Positions 48,504 through 57,328 of a stretch of DNA of 64,000 bases are shown piece by piece. The position numbers and the translations under genes were made by a program. The notes under the pieces are model-generated. The model was not told the DNA's origin. It saw nothing but the letters and a program-made list of their open reading frames with translations, and did not search any database. Position 1 is the stretch's first letter, and each line of letters starts with the position of its first letter. Source of the DNA: Krasilnikovia cinnamomea (GTDB taxonomy: Bacteria > Actinomycetota > Actinomycetes > Mycobacteriales > Micromonosporaceae); NCBI RefSeq assembly GCF_004217545.1, contig NZ_SHKY01000002.1, positions 1-64,000 of the forward strand. The letters run 5' to 3'.

Positions 48504-51415
48504 GCACCACCGGCAAGAAGTGCCCGGACACGCGGGTGGCGCTGACCGACTGGATGTTCGTCCTGGCCAAGCCCCTGCGGGGCACCGCCCGCGGAAGCCT
48601 CCACGTGGTGAGCTGGCACCGGCCGGCGGCGGCGCTGTGCGACGTCGAAGTCGTGGACGTCGCGCCCACCGGGCGCGGCGACGACACGCAGTGGTTCACC
48701 ACGACGGTCGACGCGCAGGGACCGGCGTTCCGCGCTGGGCACGCCCAAGTGGCGGCGGCGACCCAGGCGACCTGTCGCCGGTGCCGCTCGATCCTGCGGT
48801 GCCTGCCCGTACGCGAGTTCCCGCTCGTCGTGCAGCACACCGTCGCCCTGGCCGATAACGACCGGATCGACGCCGAACGCGCGGAGGCGGCCCGGCTCGC
48901 CAAACGCCTGCGGGCCCGTCTGGCCGCCTTTGACGCCGACCAGCGCACGGCCGCCGCCGAGCTTGCCGAGTCATACCGGCAGGCCGCCGACCTGCTCGCC
49001 GCGGCGCCGGTGCCGGCCGTCCCGGCCCGCACCACTTGGGCGGCCGCGGGCCGCCCGGAGACGCTGGTCTGGTTCGGCCGTGACATCGACCCGGGCAAGC
49101 CGCTGCTGGTCACTGTCAACGAGTACGGGAACCGGCTGTACGACGCCCGGACCGGCCAGCAAGTCGCCCACTACGGCAGCGACTGCCCGCAGTGGTACGC
49201 CCCGGCCCCGGCCGCCCCGGCCGGCGAGCTGCCCACCGCGGCACCGTCCCCGGTCGTGATCGTCCCGTGTGGTTCCCGCAAGCGCCCCGGCCGGGTCCGC
49301 GCCGCGGAGAAGTACATCGGACCGTACGCCCGGTCGGCCCGCCTCGCCGGCGAGGCCGTCGCCGAGCGCACCGGCGCACGAATCATCACGCTGTCGGCCC
49401 GCTACGGGCTGCTCGACGACGACGACCTGGTCGACGACTACGACCTCACGATGGGCGACGTCGGCAGCGTCACCGCAGGCCGCATCGCCGAGCAGGCCGC
49501 TCGCCTGGGCATCACCGACAGCCTGGTCACCGTGATCGCGGGCAAGGCGTATGCCGACGTCGTGTCGGCCGTCTGGCCACACGCGGTCCGCGCGCTCGAC
49601 GGCTGCACCAGCTACGGCAACCAGCGCGCCCGAATGGGTCACATCGCCCGCGGCGACTGGTCACCGCCGGCCCCGGTCGGCGCGACCGCCGCGCCGGCCT
49701 TGTTCGGCGCCGAGCTGGTCGCCCCCGCCGATGTCACCCTCGCCGCAGCCGGTGACCTGGAGCGCGGCGACGTCTTGGCCCCGGGCACGTTCGATGCCCA
49801 GCACGCCGACCCGGTACTGGTTATCGCATCGGCCCGCCCGGTCGACCAGCCCGACGGCCGCCGGCGCGTCTCCCTGATCGTGCGGCCCCTGCCGTTCGCC
49901 GGACGCAGCCGACACGTGATCGTGTGGGCCGACGCCGGCGTCGAGGTCGTCGGCCGCGACAGCGGCTCCGGCAACGACTGGATTCACCCGCCGGCCGAGG
50001 ACGCCGAGATCCTGCACGGGCCCGCCCTGAGCTGGCCGCGGCTGCTGACTGCCACCGAGCTGCGCGCCGGCGACGTCTGCGCCCCGGGCGCGTTCGGCCC
50101 GTGGAACCGCACCGACACGATCACCGTGGTCACCGACCCGACCTACTGCGACACGGTCGCCGGGGTGCGCAGCTACGACATCGGCACCAGGGTCAACCGG
50201 CCTAGCGGCCCCGGCCCCGTCCGGCACGGCGCACTGCGCGCCGACTCCTACATCGCGGTACTCGAGCGGCCGACCGCCATCGAGGCGCCCGGCCCGGCCG
50301 CCGAGCTGGCCGCCGCCGCGACCACCCAGCCGCTAACCCCGATGGGCGAGGCCGAGGACCAGCCGGTGCCGCAGCGCGAACTGGTGCCCGCGGCCGCCGA
50401 CTGCGGCGCCAAGAGCGCTGGCGGCGACTTCCGCTCGCGCATCCTGTGTCTTGTCCGGCACGGCGACACGCTCACCGGCGCCGCCGGCCTGGTCGACCCG
50501 GTCAACCTGCACGACTACGACGTGGTGCTCATCAACATCAGCGCCGGTAAGGACTCCATGGCGCAGCTCGTCGCGGTCGTCGAGCTGGCCCGCACGCAGG
50601 ACTACGACCTGGGCCGCATCATCGCCGTGCACTGCGACCTGGGCCGCGTGGAGTGGGCGGGCACGGCCGAACTGGCTGAGGAACACGCCCACGCGATGGG
50701 CGTGAGTTTCCTGCGCCTCGCCAACAAGGTCGACCTGCTCGAACAAGTTCGCCAGCGCAAGCGCAACCTCGTGCGCAAGGCCGGCGAGCTGCGCAAGGCA
50801 GCCGAGGCGGCCCTGGCCGCGGGCAATCTTGACGTAGCCCGCGACCTGGAGGCCCAGAGCGACAAGAAGGCCGCGGCGCCAGCGTGGTTTTCCAGCGCCG
50901 CCAGGTACTGCACGAAAAGCCAGAAGACCGGCGAGGTCGAGAAGCTGATGACCGCACTGGCGAAGCTCTGGCGCGAGGCAGGCAACACCGACCGGCCGGT
51001 CCGCATCCTCAACACCCTGGGCATCCGAGCCGACGAGAGCGCGGCCCGCGCGCTCAAGAAGCCCTTCGGCCCCGACAGCGCGACCAACACCCGCCGCACC
51101 GTGACGCGATGGCTGCCGATCTTCGACTGGTCCGAGACACAGGTCTGGGCGACCATCCGGGCGTCCGGGCTGCGCGTGCACGGCGCCTACCAAATCGGAA
51201 TGTCGAGGCTCAGCTGTGCGCTGTGCGTGCTCGGCAGCCGGCAAGACCTGGTGACCGCGGCCCGCGCGAACCGCGACCTGGTCGACGAGTACGCCGTCGT
51301 CGAGGACGATGTCGAGGCGACCTTCCAAAACGCCACCAGCATCCGCCAAATCGCCGCCGAGGCCGACCGGCTGGGCCCGCTTGAGCTGCCTGCTCCGGCC
51401 TCGATTGACGTCTGA
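48500..51415 (+). CDS. Multidomain DUF6884 / PP-loop (PAPS-reductase-like, DndC-like) fusion
   Basis: A 971-aa protein. Residues 1-240 include a Cys set (CRRCRSILRC) and a coiled coil. DUF6884 starts near 250 (IVPCGSRKRP, Cys257; LSARYGLLDDDD) to about 370. A middle region (about 395-600) has two similar beta units beginning LERGDVLAPGTFD and LRAGDVCAPGAFG. The C-terminal PP-loop ATP-pyrophosphatase domain has SAGKDS at 681-686, ARYCTKSQK and SCALCVLGSRQD. Related proteins adenylate sulfur or thiol acceptors, as in PAPS reductase and DndC of DNA phosphorothioation. Here it might modify DNA or a nucleotide precursor. Such a fusion is unusual. The ATG overlaps the previous gene. Confidence 0.78.
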   Translation: MSTTGKKCPDTRVALTDWMFVLAKPLRGTARGSLHVVSWHRPAAALCDVEVVDVAPTGRGDDTQWFTTTVDAQGPAFRAGHAQVAAATQATCRRCRSILRCLPVREFPLVVQHTVALADNDRIDAERAEAARLAKRLRARLAAFDADQRTAAAELAESYRQAADLLAAAPVPAVPARTTWAAAGRPETLVWFGRDIDPGKPLLVTVNEYGNRLYDARTGQQVAHYGSDCPQWYAPAPAAPAGELPTAAPSPVVIVPCGSRKRPGRVRAAEKYIGPYARSARLAGEAVAERTGARIITLSARYGLLDDDDLVDDYDLTMGDVGSVTAGRIAEQAARLGITDSLVTVIAGKAYADVVSAVWPHAVRALDGCTSYGNQRARMGHIARGDWSPPAPVGATAAPALFGAELVAPADVTLAAAGDLERGDVLAPGTFDAQHADPVLVIASARPVDQPDGRRRVSLIVRPLPFAGRSRHVIVWADAGVEVVGRDSGSGNDWIHPPAEDAEILHGPALSWPRLLTATELRAGDVCAPGAFGPWNRTDTITVVTDPTYCDTVAGVRSYDIGTRVNRPSGPGPVRHGALRADSYIAVLERPTAIEAPGPAAELAAAATTQPLTPMGEAEDQPVPQRELVPAAADCGAKSAGGDFRSRILCLVRHGDTLTGAAGLVDPVNLHDYDVVLINISAGKDSMAQLVAVVELARTQDYDLGRIIAVHCDLGRVEWAGTAELAEEHAHAMGVSFLRLANKVDLLEQVRQRKRNLVRKAGELRKAAEAALAAGNLDVARDLEAQSDKKAAAPAWFSSAARYCTKSQKTGEVEKLMTALAKLWREAGNTDRPVRILNTLGIRADESAARALKKPFGPDSATNTRRTVTRWLPIFDWSETQVWATIRASGLRVHGAYQIGMSRLSCALCVLGSRQDLVTAARANRDLVDEYAVVEDDVEATFQNATSIRQIAAEADRLGPLELPAPASIDV

Positions 51416-51502
51416 TCACCCGCAACACGGCGCGCAGCGTGCTGGCGGACCGTTCACCGGGCCTGGTTCACCGCCAGGGTCGCCGCCAGGCCACCAGCAC
51501 TT

Positions 51503-51532
51503 TCGAACATATGAGCTAAAGCGCGGTAGGGT
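51503..51532 (+). promoter_or_regulatory. SOS-box-like half site and -10 of the lexA gene
   Basis: TCGAACATATGAGCTA (51503-51518) matches the actinobacterial LexA site TCGAAC-N4-GTTCGA fully in its left half and 3 of 6 in the right. TAGGGT (51527-51532) is a plausible -10; the start codon follows 7 nt later, suggesting a leaderless mRNA. Confidence 0.6.
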
Positions 51533-51538
51533 CGGGCC

Positions 51539-52159
51539 ATGGCGAGCCCGGCGGAGTCCGAACCGGTCCTGACGGCACGGCAGCGCAGCATCCTGACGGT
51601 GATCCGCCAGTCCGTCGAGGAACGCGGATACCCGCCGACCTTCCGCGAGATCGCCGCCGCGGTCGGGCTGGGCTCGCCCTCCTCCGTGGCCCATCACCTG
51701 GACACCCTCGAGCGGCTCGGCCTGCTGCGCCGCGACGCCCGCGCGCCCCGCGCCGTCGACGTCCGCGCCGGCCGAGCGGCTTCGCAGAGTACGGCCGTGC
51801 CGCTGCTGGGCACGATCGCCGCCGGAGCGCCGATCCTCGCCTACGAGGACGTCGAGGATCACCTCGTCCTGTCGTCGGCGATCGTCGGGTCCGGCCCGCA
51901 TTTCGCGGTACGCGTGCGGGGGGATTCGATGACCGGGGCGGCGATCTGCGACGGCGATGTCGTGATCGTCCGGCAGCAGCCCACCGCGGAGACCGGCGAC
52001 ATCGTTGCCGCGTTGATCGACGACGAGGCCACGGTCAAGACCTACCGGGCCCGCGGCGGGCATGTGGAGCTGGTGCCGCAGAACGCGGCGTACGAGGTCA
52101 TCGCGGGTGATGAGGCCGTGATTCTGGGGAAGGTCGTCTGCGTCCTGCGGCGTCTCTGA
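51539..52159 (+). CDS. lexA: LexA-type SOS repressor (element-borne copy)
   Basis: A 206-aa LexA. The N-terminal winged HTH includes LTARQRSILTVIRQSVEERG, YPPTFREIAAAVGLGSPSSV and HHLDTLERLGLL. The self-cleavage site is Ala95-Gly96 in GTIAAGAPI. The catalytic Ser130 (RGDSM) and Lys167 (TVKTYRA) are present. It is shorter than typical chromosomal actinomycete LexA (about 230-260 aa) and is likely a mobile, second copy. It could link element activation to DNA damage through RecA. The ATG at 51539 follows a -10-like TAGGGT with no Shine-Dalgarno. Confidence 0.93.
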   Translation: MASPAESEPVLTARQRSILTVIRQSVEERGYPPTFREIAAAVGLGSPSSVAHHLDTLERLGLLRRDARAPRAVDVRAGRAASQSTAVPLLGTIAAGAPILAYEDVEDHLVLSSAIVGSGPHFAVRVRGDSMTGAAICDGDVVIVRQQPTAETGDIVAALIDDEATVKTYRARGGHVELVPQNAAYEVIAGDEAVILGKVVCVLRRL

Positions 52160-52306
52160 ACCTGCGTGGCACACCCCGGGTGGTCTGCACCAGGGACAGC
52201 AGGCGCCCAGCAGATCCGTCCGGTATGGACGACCGGAGAGTGTCGTACCCGACCCCTACATTGTGTGCACGGTGTCTCACACATCGTTGACCTTGGGGAG
52301 GGTGGA

Positions 52307-52891
52307 GTGGCCCGGAAACGGCGCAGACGCAAGGCCAATGATGGAGCAGTCCTTGCCGCGGCCGGTGGCGGCCTGCTCGCAATCTCCGTCGTGGTACAGG
52401 CAATCCGCCACCACCCGATCATCGCCGCATCGATTGCGCTGACAGCGCTCGCCGGGGCGGGCGTGTGGGGCTGGCTGCGGTGGGCAGCCGCGCGGCGGAT
52501 GGCCGAGCACGAGCGCGACGTGGCGGTGACCGACCACATGTCCGGTGCGGAGTTCGAACAGTTCGTGGCCCGGCTGCTGCGCGTCAGCGGGTACCGCGGG
52601 GTGAGCGTGTCTGGTGGTGCTGGGGATATGGGTGCCGACGTGATCGCCCGGACGCCGGACGGGCGCCGGCTGGTCGTTCAGTGCAAACGGTTCGCCGGGA
52701 ATCTGGGCAGCCCGCACGTGCAGCGGTTCGCGGGCACGGCCCGCGACATCCACCGCGCTGACGTGGCGCTGCTGGTCACCACCGGGCGGCCCACGGCGCA
52801 GGCCCGCGAGGTGGCGCGGCGGTGCCGGATCACGCTGGTCGACCGACCGGAGCTGGCCCGGTGGGTCAGCACGCAGGTCTTCGAATGCTGA
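52307..52891 (+). CDS. Mrr-type restriction endonuclease with membrane helices
   Basis: A 194-aa protein. A basic start (ARKRRRRKA) is followed by two hydrophobic helices (about 13-32, 38-60). The PD-(D/E)XK core of Mrr_cat type reads GAEFEQFVARLLRVSGYRGV, then GADVIARTPDGRRLVVQCKRF with Asp111, Gln125 and Lys127, then LLVTTGRPTAQAREVARR. Such enzymes cut foreign or modified DNA, and the membrane anchor suggests action at DNA entry. The GTG has GGGGAGGGTGGA upstream. TTGACC at 52287-52292 may be part of its promoter. It sits beside lexA and the PP-loop fusion. Confidence 0.85.
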   Translation: MARKRRRRKANDGAVLAAAGGGLLAISVVVQAIRHHPIIAASIALTALAGAGVWGWLRWAAARRMAEHERDVAVTDHMSGAEFEQFVARLLRVSGYRGVSVSGGAGDMGADVIARTPDGRRLVVQCKRFAGNLGSPHVQRFAGTARDIHRADVALLVTTGRPTAQAREVARRCRITLVDRPELARWVSTQVFEC

Positions 52892-53026
52892 CCGGTCCTT
52901 GACCGCGTACGCCGACCGGTGCGGCGCCGGGCGTCGAAAGTGTCCGATCTGGGCGCTAGCTTGACCGCGTACACCCGGCTCGGGCTTTCAGCCCGGCATG
53001 ACCGTGAGCGGACAGGGGTGAACGAG

Positions 53027-53953
53027 ATGGTGGACGGCTACGTGGCGGGCTGGACGCTGCTGCCAGACGTCAAAGGTCCCCGGGCACACCACACGGACCC
53101 GCAACGGCACGGCCGGGCGCTGTGCGGGCGCCGACTGGACCCGCACGCCCCGGTCCACCCGACCCGGCACCGCGACTTCACGACATGCCCGACCTGCCAG
53201 AACCGAGCGCCCACACTCCCCCGGCGCAGCCCCACCCCCGAGGCCGCGCCCCCACGGCAGCCGCAGCGGGTGGACGGGCGCCGGCTCGGCTGGGTACAGC
53301 TGCGCGGCCAGCGCGTGCTGCACCGCCCCGACCCCCGCCAGCCCGACCGGGTGCTGTGCGCACTGGAACTGCCGGTCACCGTGGTCATCCACCGCCGGCC
53401 ACCGGCGCCGTGGCCACCGTGCCCGTTCTGCCAGCAGGAGATCCAGCTGCACCGGCAGGAAATCCAGTCCAGCGTGGCCACCAGGCCCTCCCCCGCACCA
53501 ACACCGGTCCGCCAGCCGACCCGGTCGGCGCGCGCCACGGCCCGGCGGAGCCCCCAGCCGCCGGCCGCGCCGACGGTGTCCGCCCGGATCCGGCGGCTCC
53601 TGATCGCGCTGCCGGTGCTTGGCCCGGGGCCGACCGGAACGGCCGGCACCTGGCAGGTGCCCGACGGGTGGGTGCAGCTCAAGCCCGGCGGCGTGTGGCA
53701 CCGGCGCCATCCGGAGCGGCCGGACCGGGTGATGTGTGACCTCCTGCCACACGGGGCGCCGGTCTACCGGCGGCGGACCAATGCGGATCCGGCCTGCCCG
53801 GATTGCGCGGCCGTACGCAACGCGGCACTGTCCGCGCTCCGCGCCCAGCCAGCCCCACAGCGAAAACCGCCGGCCCGCCCACCTGCTCCGGCGCGACTGC
53901 CCCGCGCCCAGGTCGTGCGCGGTGGACTGCCCGGCCTGGGCCGCGACCGGTGA
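53027..53953 (+). CDS. Protein with three zinc-finger-like repeats
   Basis: A 308-aa, Pro- and Arg-rich protein. Three similar units occur: ALCGRRLDPH...FTTCPTCQ, VLCALELPVT...WPPCPFCQQ and VMCDLLPHGA...DPACPDCAA. In each a lone Cys and His precede a CPxC pair by about 25-30 residues, a layout suited to one zinc ion. The first two repeats are about 80 residues apart and the third follows a long disordered linker. The ATG at 53027 (GTG 53018 possible) has GGGGTG upstream. It probably binds nucleic acid or protein. Specific function unknown. Confidence 0.68.
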   Translation: MVDGYVAGWTLLPDVKGPRAHHTDPQRHGRALCGRRLDPHAPVHPTRHRDFTTCPTCQNRAPTLPRRSPTPEAAPPRQPQRVDGRRLGWVQLRGQRVLHRPDPRQPDRVLCALELPVTVVIHRRPPAPWPPCPFCQQEIQLHRQEIQSSVATRPSPAPTPVRQPTRSARATARRSPQPPAAPTVSARIRRLLIALPVLGPGPTGTAGTWQVPDGWVQLKPGGVWHRRHPERPDRVMCDLLPHGAPVYRRRTNADPACPDCAAVRNAALSALRAQPAPQRKPPARPPAPARLPRAQVVRGGLPGLGRDR

Positions 53954-54057
53954 CACCGGACCGTGCAGCCCCCCGTCAGGCCGCACCACCATGACCCTCT
54001 ACAGACGGCGCCGCACCCACCCCGGCAGGCGAGGCAGGCGCGGCGAGGTGCACAACG

Positions 54058-54522
54058 TCAGGCGTATTCCTTGGCCCAGCGCAGGGCCGCATCGATCAGC
54101 TCCGGCAGTTCACCGGGGATAGGCAGCGCAGGCACGTCGCCGAGGGCGACCCACCGGGCGTCGCCGACCTCAGCGAGCTGCGCGGTGAGCTGCCCGCCGG
54201 TGGCCCGGCAGACGTAGACGAGGTCGATGTGCCGATGCGGGCCGTGCCGCCGGTCTTCCACGTCCATCTCAATGATGGCCCACGGGGTCGGATGGCTGGT
54301 CACGGCCGGGTGAGTGAACAGCGGCGGATGCAGCACCCGGGCGTGGATGCCGGTCTCCTCGGCGACCTCACGGACAGCTGCCTCGGCCGGAGCCTCGTTG
54401 GGGTCGACGTGACCGCCGGGCGGAAGCCACTTGCCGGCCTTGCGGTGGTGAACCAAAAGGACCCGGTCGGTGTCGTCGATGACGATCGCGGTGGCGGTGA
54501 AGTGCCGGACGGGACTGCTCAT
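54058..54522 (-). CDS. Nudix hydrolase, last gene of the biosynthesis-like operon
   Basis: A 154-aa Nudix protein. The Nudix box is complete at 37-59: GHVDPNE, then REVAEETGI. The leading strand is FTATAIVIDDTDRVLLVHHR. It hydrolyses nucleoside-diphosphate-linked substrates. Its ATG overlaps the DegT gene stop by 4 nt. Within this operon it could clear a damaged or activated nucleotide intermediate. Homologous Nudix proteins near kinases in actinomycetes have mixed functions. Confidence 0.9.
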   Translation of the reverse strand: MSSPVRHFTATAIVIDDTDRVLLVHHRKAGKWLPPGGHVDPNEAPAEAAVREVAEETGIHARVLHPPLFTHPAVTSHPTPWAIIEMDVEDRRHGPHRHIDLVYVCRATGGQLTAQLAEVGDARWVALGDVPALPIPGELPELIDAALRWAKEYA

Positions 54523-55637
54523 GCGGGGGTCTCCTCGCGGGCCAGGGCGCGGATAAGGCCGGCGGCCCAGTGTATGGCGGTCTCGGGCAGGGCGGGGTGG
54601 ACGGGGAACTGCAGCGCTGTTTGGCACAACGCTTCAGCGTTCGGGCAGTCGCTGGCGTACGCGGCGAACAGCGGCTGCCGGTAGAGCGGCCGGTAGCCGT
54701 AGCGGGCCGAGTCCGGGGCCAGGCCGGCGGCGGTGAGCGCGGCGGCCGCCGCGCCTGGGTCGGCGGCGGCGGTCAGCACGAGGCTGTAGTAGTTCGGCTG
54801 GCCGGCATGGACCAGTTCGGCCAGTGCACTGCCCTGGGCGGGAAGTTCGGCGAGCAGCCCGGCGGCGATGGCCCGGCGGGCGGTGAGCTGCGCGGCGAGG
54901 CCGGGCAGGCGGCGCAGGCCGATCGCGGCCAGCGGCGCGGCGAGTTTGTAGTTGACGCCGTGCCCGCCGCGCAGGTGCCCGAGGTGAGTGTAGAAGTCGA
55001 TGCGGTCGGCCAGCTCATCGTCGCTGGCGAGGACGAACCCGCCTTCGCCGGTGGACAGCAGTTTCCGGTCGTGGGTGGAGAAGCAACCGGCACGGTAGCG
55101 GGTGCCCACCGCGCGGCCGCGCAACACGGCGCCGTGGGCCTGGGCGGCGTCCTCGATCAGCGGGACGTCCGCGGCGGCCAGTACCGCGGCGGCCGGGTCG
55201 TCGTCGGCCGGGTAGCCCCACAGGGGCAGGCTGATCGCGGCCTTGGTCCGAGCGGTGAGGCGGGCGGCAACCTGGCCGGGGTCCATGCCGAGCTCGCCCG
55301 GGCGGGTGTCGACGATGACCGGGATGGCGCCGCAGGTCAGGATCGGCATCGCGGTGGGCAGGGGCGCGGTCGCGGGAACGATCACCTCGTCGCCGGCACG
55401 GACACCGAGCGCGATGAGGGTGGCGTGCAGGGCGGAGGTGCCGGAGTTGACGGCGATGGCGCGCCGGGCGGTGAACCAGTCCGCCAGCGCGCGTTCGTAG
55501 GCGCCGAGCACCGGGTTACCGCCGGACAGGCGCCCGTCGGCCAGGACCGCGGCGACCACGTCGATCTCCCCGCAGTCCGGCGGAGCGTACCGGTCGTCGA
55601 CCGGATGGTCGGCGTCGTACACCAGGTCACCGGTCAT
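54519..55637 (-). CDS. DegT/DnrJ/EryC1/StrS-family PLP aminotransferase
   Basis: A 372-aa PLP enzyme of the sugar-aminotransferase family. SGTSALHATLIALGVRAGDE is the cofactor-phosphate loop, IEDAAQAHGA holds the conserved aspartate, and Lys192 in THDRKLLSTGEGG is the Schiff-base lysine. It would transaminate a keto-sugar or keto-cyclitol using glutamine or glutamate. ATG 55637 overlaps the dehydrogenase stop by 11 nt. With the adjacent dehydrogenase and kinase it suggests synthesis of an amino sugar, aminocyclitol or modified nucleoside. Confidence 0.92.
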   Translation of the reverse strand: MTGDLVYDADHPVDDRYAPPDCGEIDVVAAVLADGRLSGGNPVLGAYERALADWFTARRAIAVNSGTSALHATLIALGVRAGDEVIVPATAPLPTAMPILTCGAIPVIVDTRPGELGMDPGQVAARLTARTKAAISLPLWGYPADDDPAAAVLAAADVPLIEDAAQAHGAVLRGRAVGTRYRAGCFSTHDRKLLSTGEGGFVLASDDELADRIDFYTHLGHLRGGHGVNYKLAAPLAAIGLRRLPGLAAQLTARRAIAAGLLAELPAQGSALAELVHAGQPNYYSLVLTAAADPGAAAAALTAAGLAPDSARYGYRPLYRQPLFAAYASDCPNAEALCQTALQFPVHPALPETAIHWAAGLIRALAREETPA

Positions 55638-56712
55638 AGGTGAGCACCACCTTGATCGTTTTCTCCGGGGTGTCGCGAAGCAGGGCGTACGCAGCCGGAG
55701 CCTGCGCGAACGGAATCCGGTGGGTGATGAGCTGGTCGACGCGCACGGCACCGGCGGTGATCTGCTCGCGGGCGGTGGCGTTGAGCCGGTCCAGGGTCCA
55801 GGTGGGAGTCCGCGCCGGGCAGCCGTTGATGGTCATCGACGACAGCAGGGTGATGCGGTTGCGGTGGTACTCCTCGCCGAGGCGCAGCCCACCCGGATCA
55901 CCGTGATAGGAGGCGACGGTGGCCACGCGGCCACCGACCCGCAGGCAACGGATCGCCTGATGCAACACGGCGCTGGCGCCGGAGCACTCGATCGCGGCAT
56001 CGGCCCCGGCGTCACCAATGAAGGCGCGCACGGCGGCGGCGACGTCGACCGTGGCGTCGGCCAGAACGGCGGGGATGCCGAGGGCCTGGCACGCCTGCAC
56101 GCGCAGCGGCTGCCGGTCAACGCCGACGACCCGGGCGCCCGTGAGCCGGGCCTGCTGAGCGGCGAGCAGCCCGACCGTGCCGAGCCCGGTGACCACCAGA
56201 CTCTCCCCGAGCAGCGGCGCGGCGTCGTGGACCCCGCCGAGGGCCACCCGGGCGAGGGTGAAGAACACCGCCGCCTCCGGGCCCACCCCGGTCGGCAGGG
56301 CGGTGACCCGCTCGGCGGCCACGACATGCAGGTCGGCATGGGGGGCGTCCACGGTGACCAGATCCCGGCAGGCCAGCGCGGTGACCTCGGTGCCGACCGC
56401 GGCCACCTCGGCGACCGACTCGTAGCCCGGCGCGACCGGGTACGCCCGGCCAGGTCCAGCGGTGAACATGCGCGTCTGCGCGTCCCAGTGGGCGTGCAGG
56501 GCGGCGGCCCGGCCGGTCAGCCAGGCCAGTTCGGTGCCGGCGCTGATTCCGGACAGCACGGTGCGCAGGCACACCTCACCGGGGTTCAGTGGTGGCAGCG
56601 GCTCGGTGGTCAGGCCGACCTGGCCCGGGGCGGTGAGCATCACCCGCCGCCGCTGCGCCGGGATCATTGACGGCCGTGTGGGGGTCGGCGCGCCGGGGGC
56701 TGTCTGTCTCAC
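55627..56712 (-). CDS. MDR-family zinc-type dehydrogenase
   Basis: A 361-aa medium-chain dehydrogenase. TVLSGISAGTELAWLTGRAA near the N-terminus is typical of BchC-like and related cyclitol dehydrogenases. APGYESVAEVAAVG leads into the catalytic domain, and TGLGTVGLLAAQQARLTGAR is the Rossmann loop for NAD(P)H. Several classical structural-zinc cysteines are lacking. The GTG at 56712 has AGGAG 6 nt upstream and overlaps the kinase frame by 137 nt; ATG 56667 or 56640 are shorter options. Likely it oxidises a hydroxyl so that the aminotransferase can act. Confidence 0.85.
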   Translation of the reverse strand: MRQTAPGAPTPTRPSMIPAQRRRVMLTAPGQVGLTTEPLPPLNPGEVCLRTVLSGISAGTELAWLTGRAAALHAHWDAQTRMFTAGPGRAYPVAPGYESVAEVAAVGTEVTALACRDLVTVDAPHADLHVVAAERVTALPTGVGPEAAVFFTLARVALGGVHDAAPLLGESLVVTGLGTVGLLAAQQARLTGARVVGVDRQPLRVQACQALGIPAVLADATVDVAAAVRAFIGDAGADAAIECSGASAVLHQAIRCLRVGGRVATVASYHGDPGGLRLGEEYHRNRITLLSSMTINGCPARTPTWTLDRLNATAREQITAGAVRVDQLITHRIPFAQAPAAYALLRDTPEKTIKVVLTYDR

Positions 56713-57328
56713 ATGGTCTCCTCAGACTCGGAAGCGGACGGCACCGTGCCGCCAGCTCGGCGATGTGGTCGGGGTCGAAGCTGTCGAAACGGTTCGCGTC
56801 GAGCCGGATCAACCGGCCCGGCCAGGCGACGTACGCGGCGTCGAACGCGGCGCGCAGGGTGCGCAGCGCCGCCGGGGTCAGCCCGGCCTCCATCGCCCGG
56901 CCGCGGCGGGCCACCCGGGCGCGCAGCGTCGGGAGGCTGGCGGACATGCCGATCAGCACGTCCGGTGTCGGCAGGCTGGGTGCCCAGACCGTGCAGGTGT
57001 CGGCGATGCGCTGGGCGTCGCCGGCCGGCAGCGTGGTGCCGGCGAAGATCGGCGTTTTGAGTAGCGCCCAGTCCGCGACCACCGTCCCTCCCGCGGCCAG
57101 CGTCGCGGCCGCGGCCCGCAGCTGTGCCACGCGCAGGGCGACGAAGGTCAGCTCCACCAGCACCGGAAGTTCGGGGGTGGGGTCGCCGGTGAGCAGCGCC
57201 TCCAGGTACGGGTTGACCGTGAACGGGTCGGCCAGCAACTCCCCGTCCATGGCACGCGCCAGCGCCGCGGCCAGGGTGGACTTGCCGACGCCGGTCGGGC
57301 CCTCAATCGCGATGTAGATCCCGGTCAT
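56576..57328 (-). CDS. Deoxynucleoside kinase-like P-loop kinase
   Basis: A 250-aa kinase. MTGIYIAIEGPTGVGKSTLA carries the P-loop, LLADPFTVNPYLEALLTG corresponds to the substrate loop of dAdo/dGuo kinases, and the arginine-rich lid RARVARRGR is present. It would phosphorylate a nucleoside or nucleoside-like compound with ATP. ATG 57328 overlaps the upstream stop by 4 nt. The C-terminal 45 residues run past the domain and overlap the dehydrogenase start, so they may be extra. It is part of the six-gene operon. Confidence 0.88.
   Translation of the reverse strand: MTGIYIAIEGPTGVGKSTLAAALARAMDGELLADPFTVNPYLEALLTGDPTPELPVLVELTFVALRVAQLRAAAATLAAGGTVVADWALLKTPIFAGTTLPAGDAQRIADTCTVWAPSLPTPDVLIGMSASLPTLRARVARRGRAMEAGLTPAALRTLRAAFDAAYVAWPGRLIRLDANRFDSFDPDHIAELAARCRPLPSLRRPCETDSPRRADPHTAVNDPGAAAAGDAHRPGPGRPDHRAAATTEPR

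Noticed and set aside
54519..57328. Aminoglycoside-type biosynthesis cluster
   Set aside because: Only one dehydrogenase and one aminotransferase are present; no cyclitol synthase, glycosyltransferase or resistance gene is seen.
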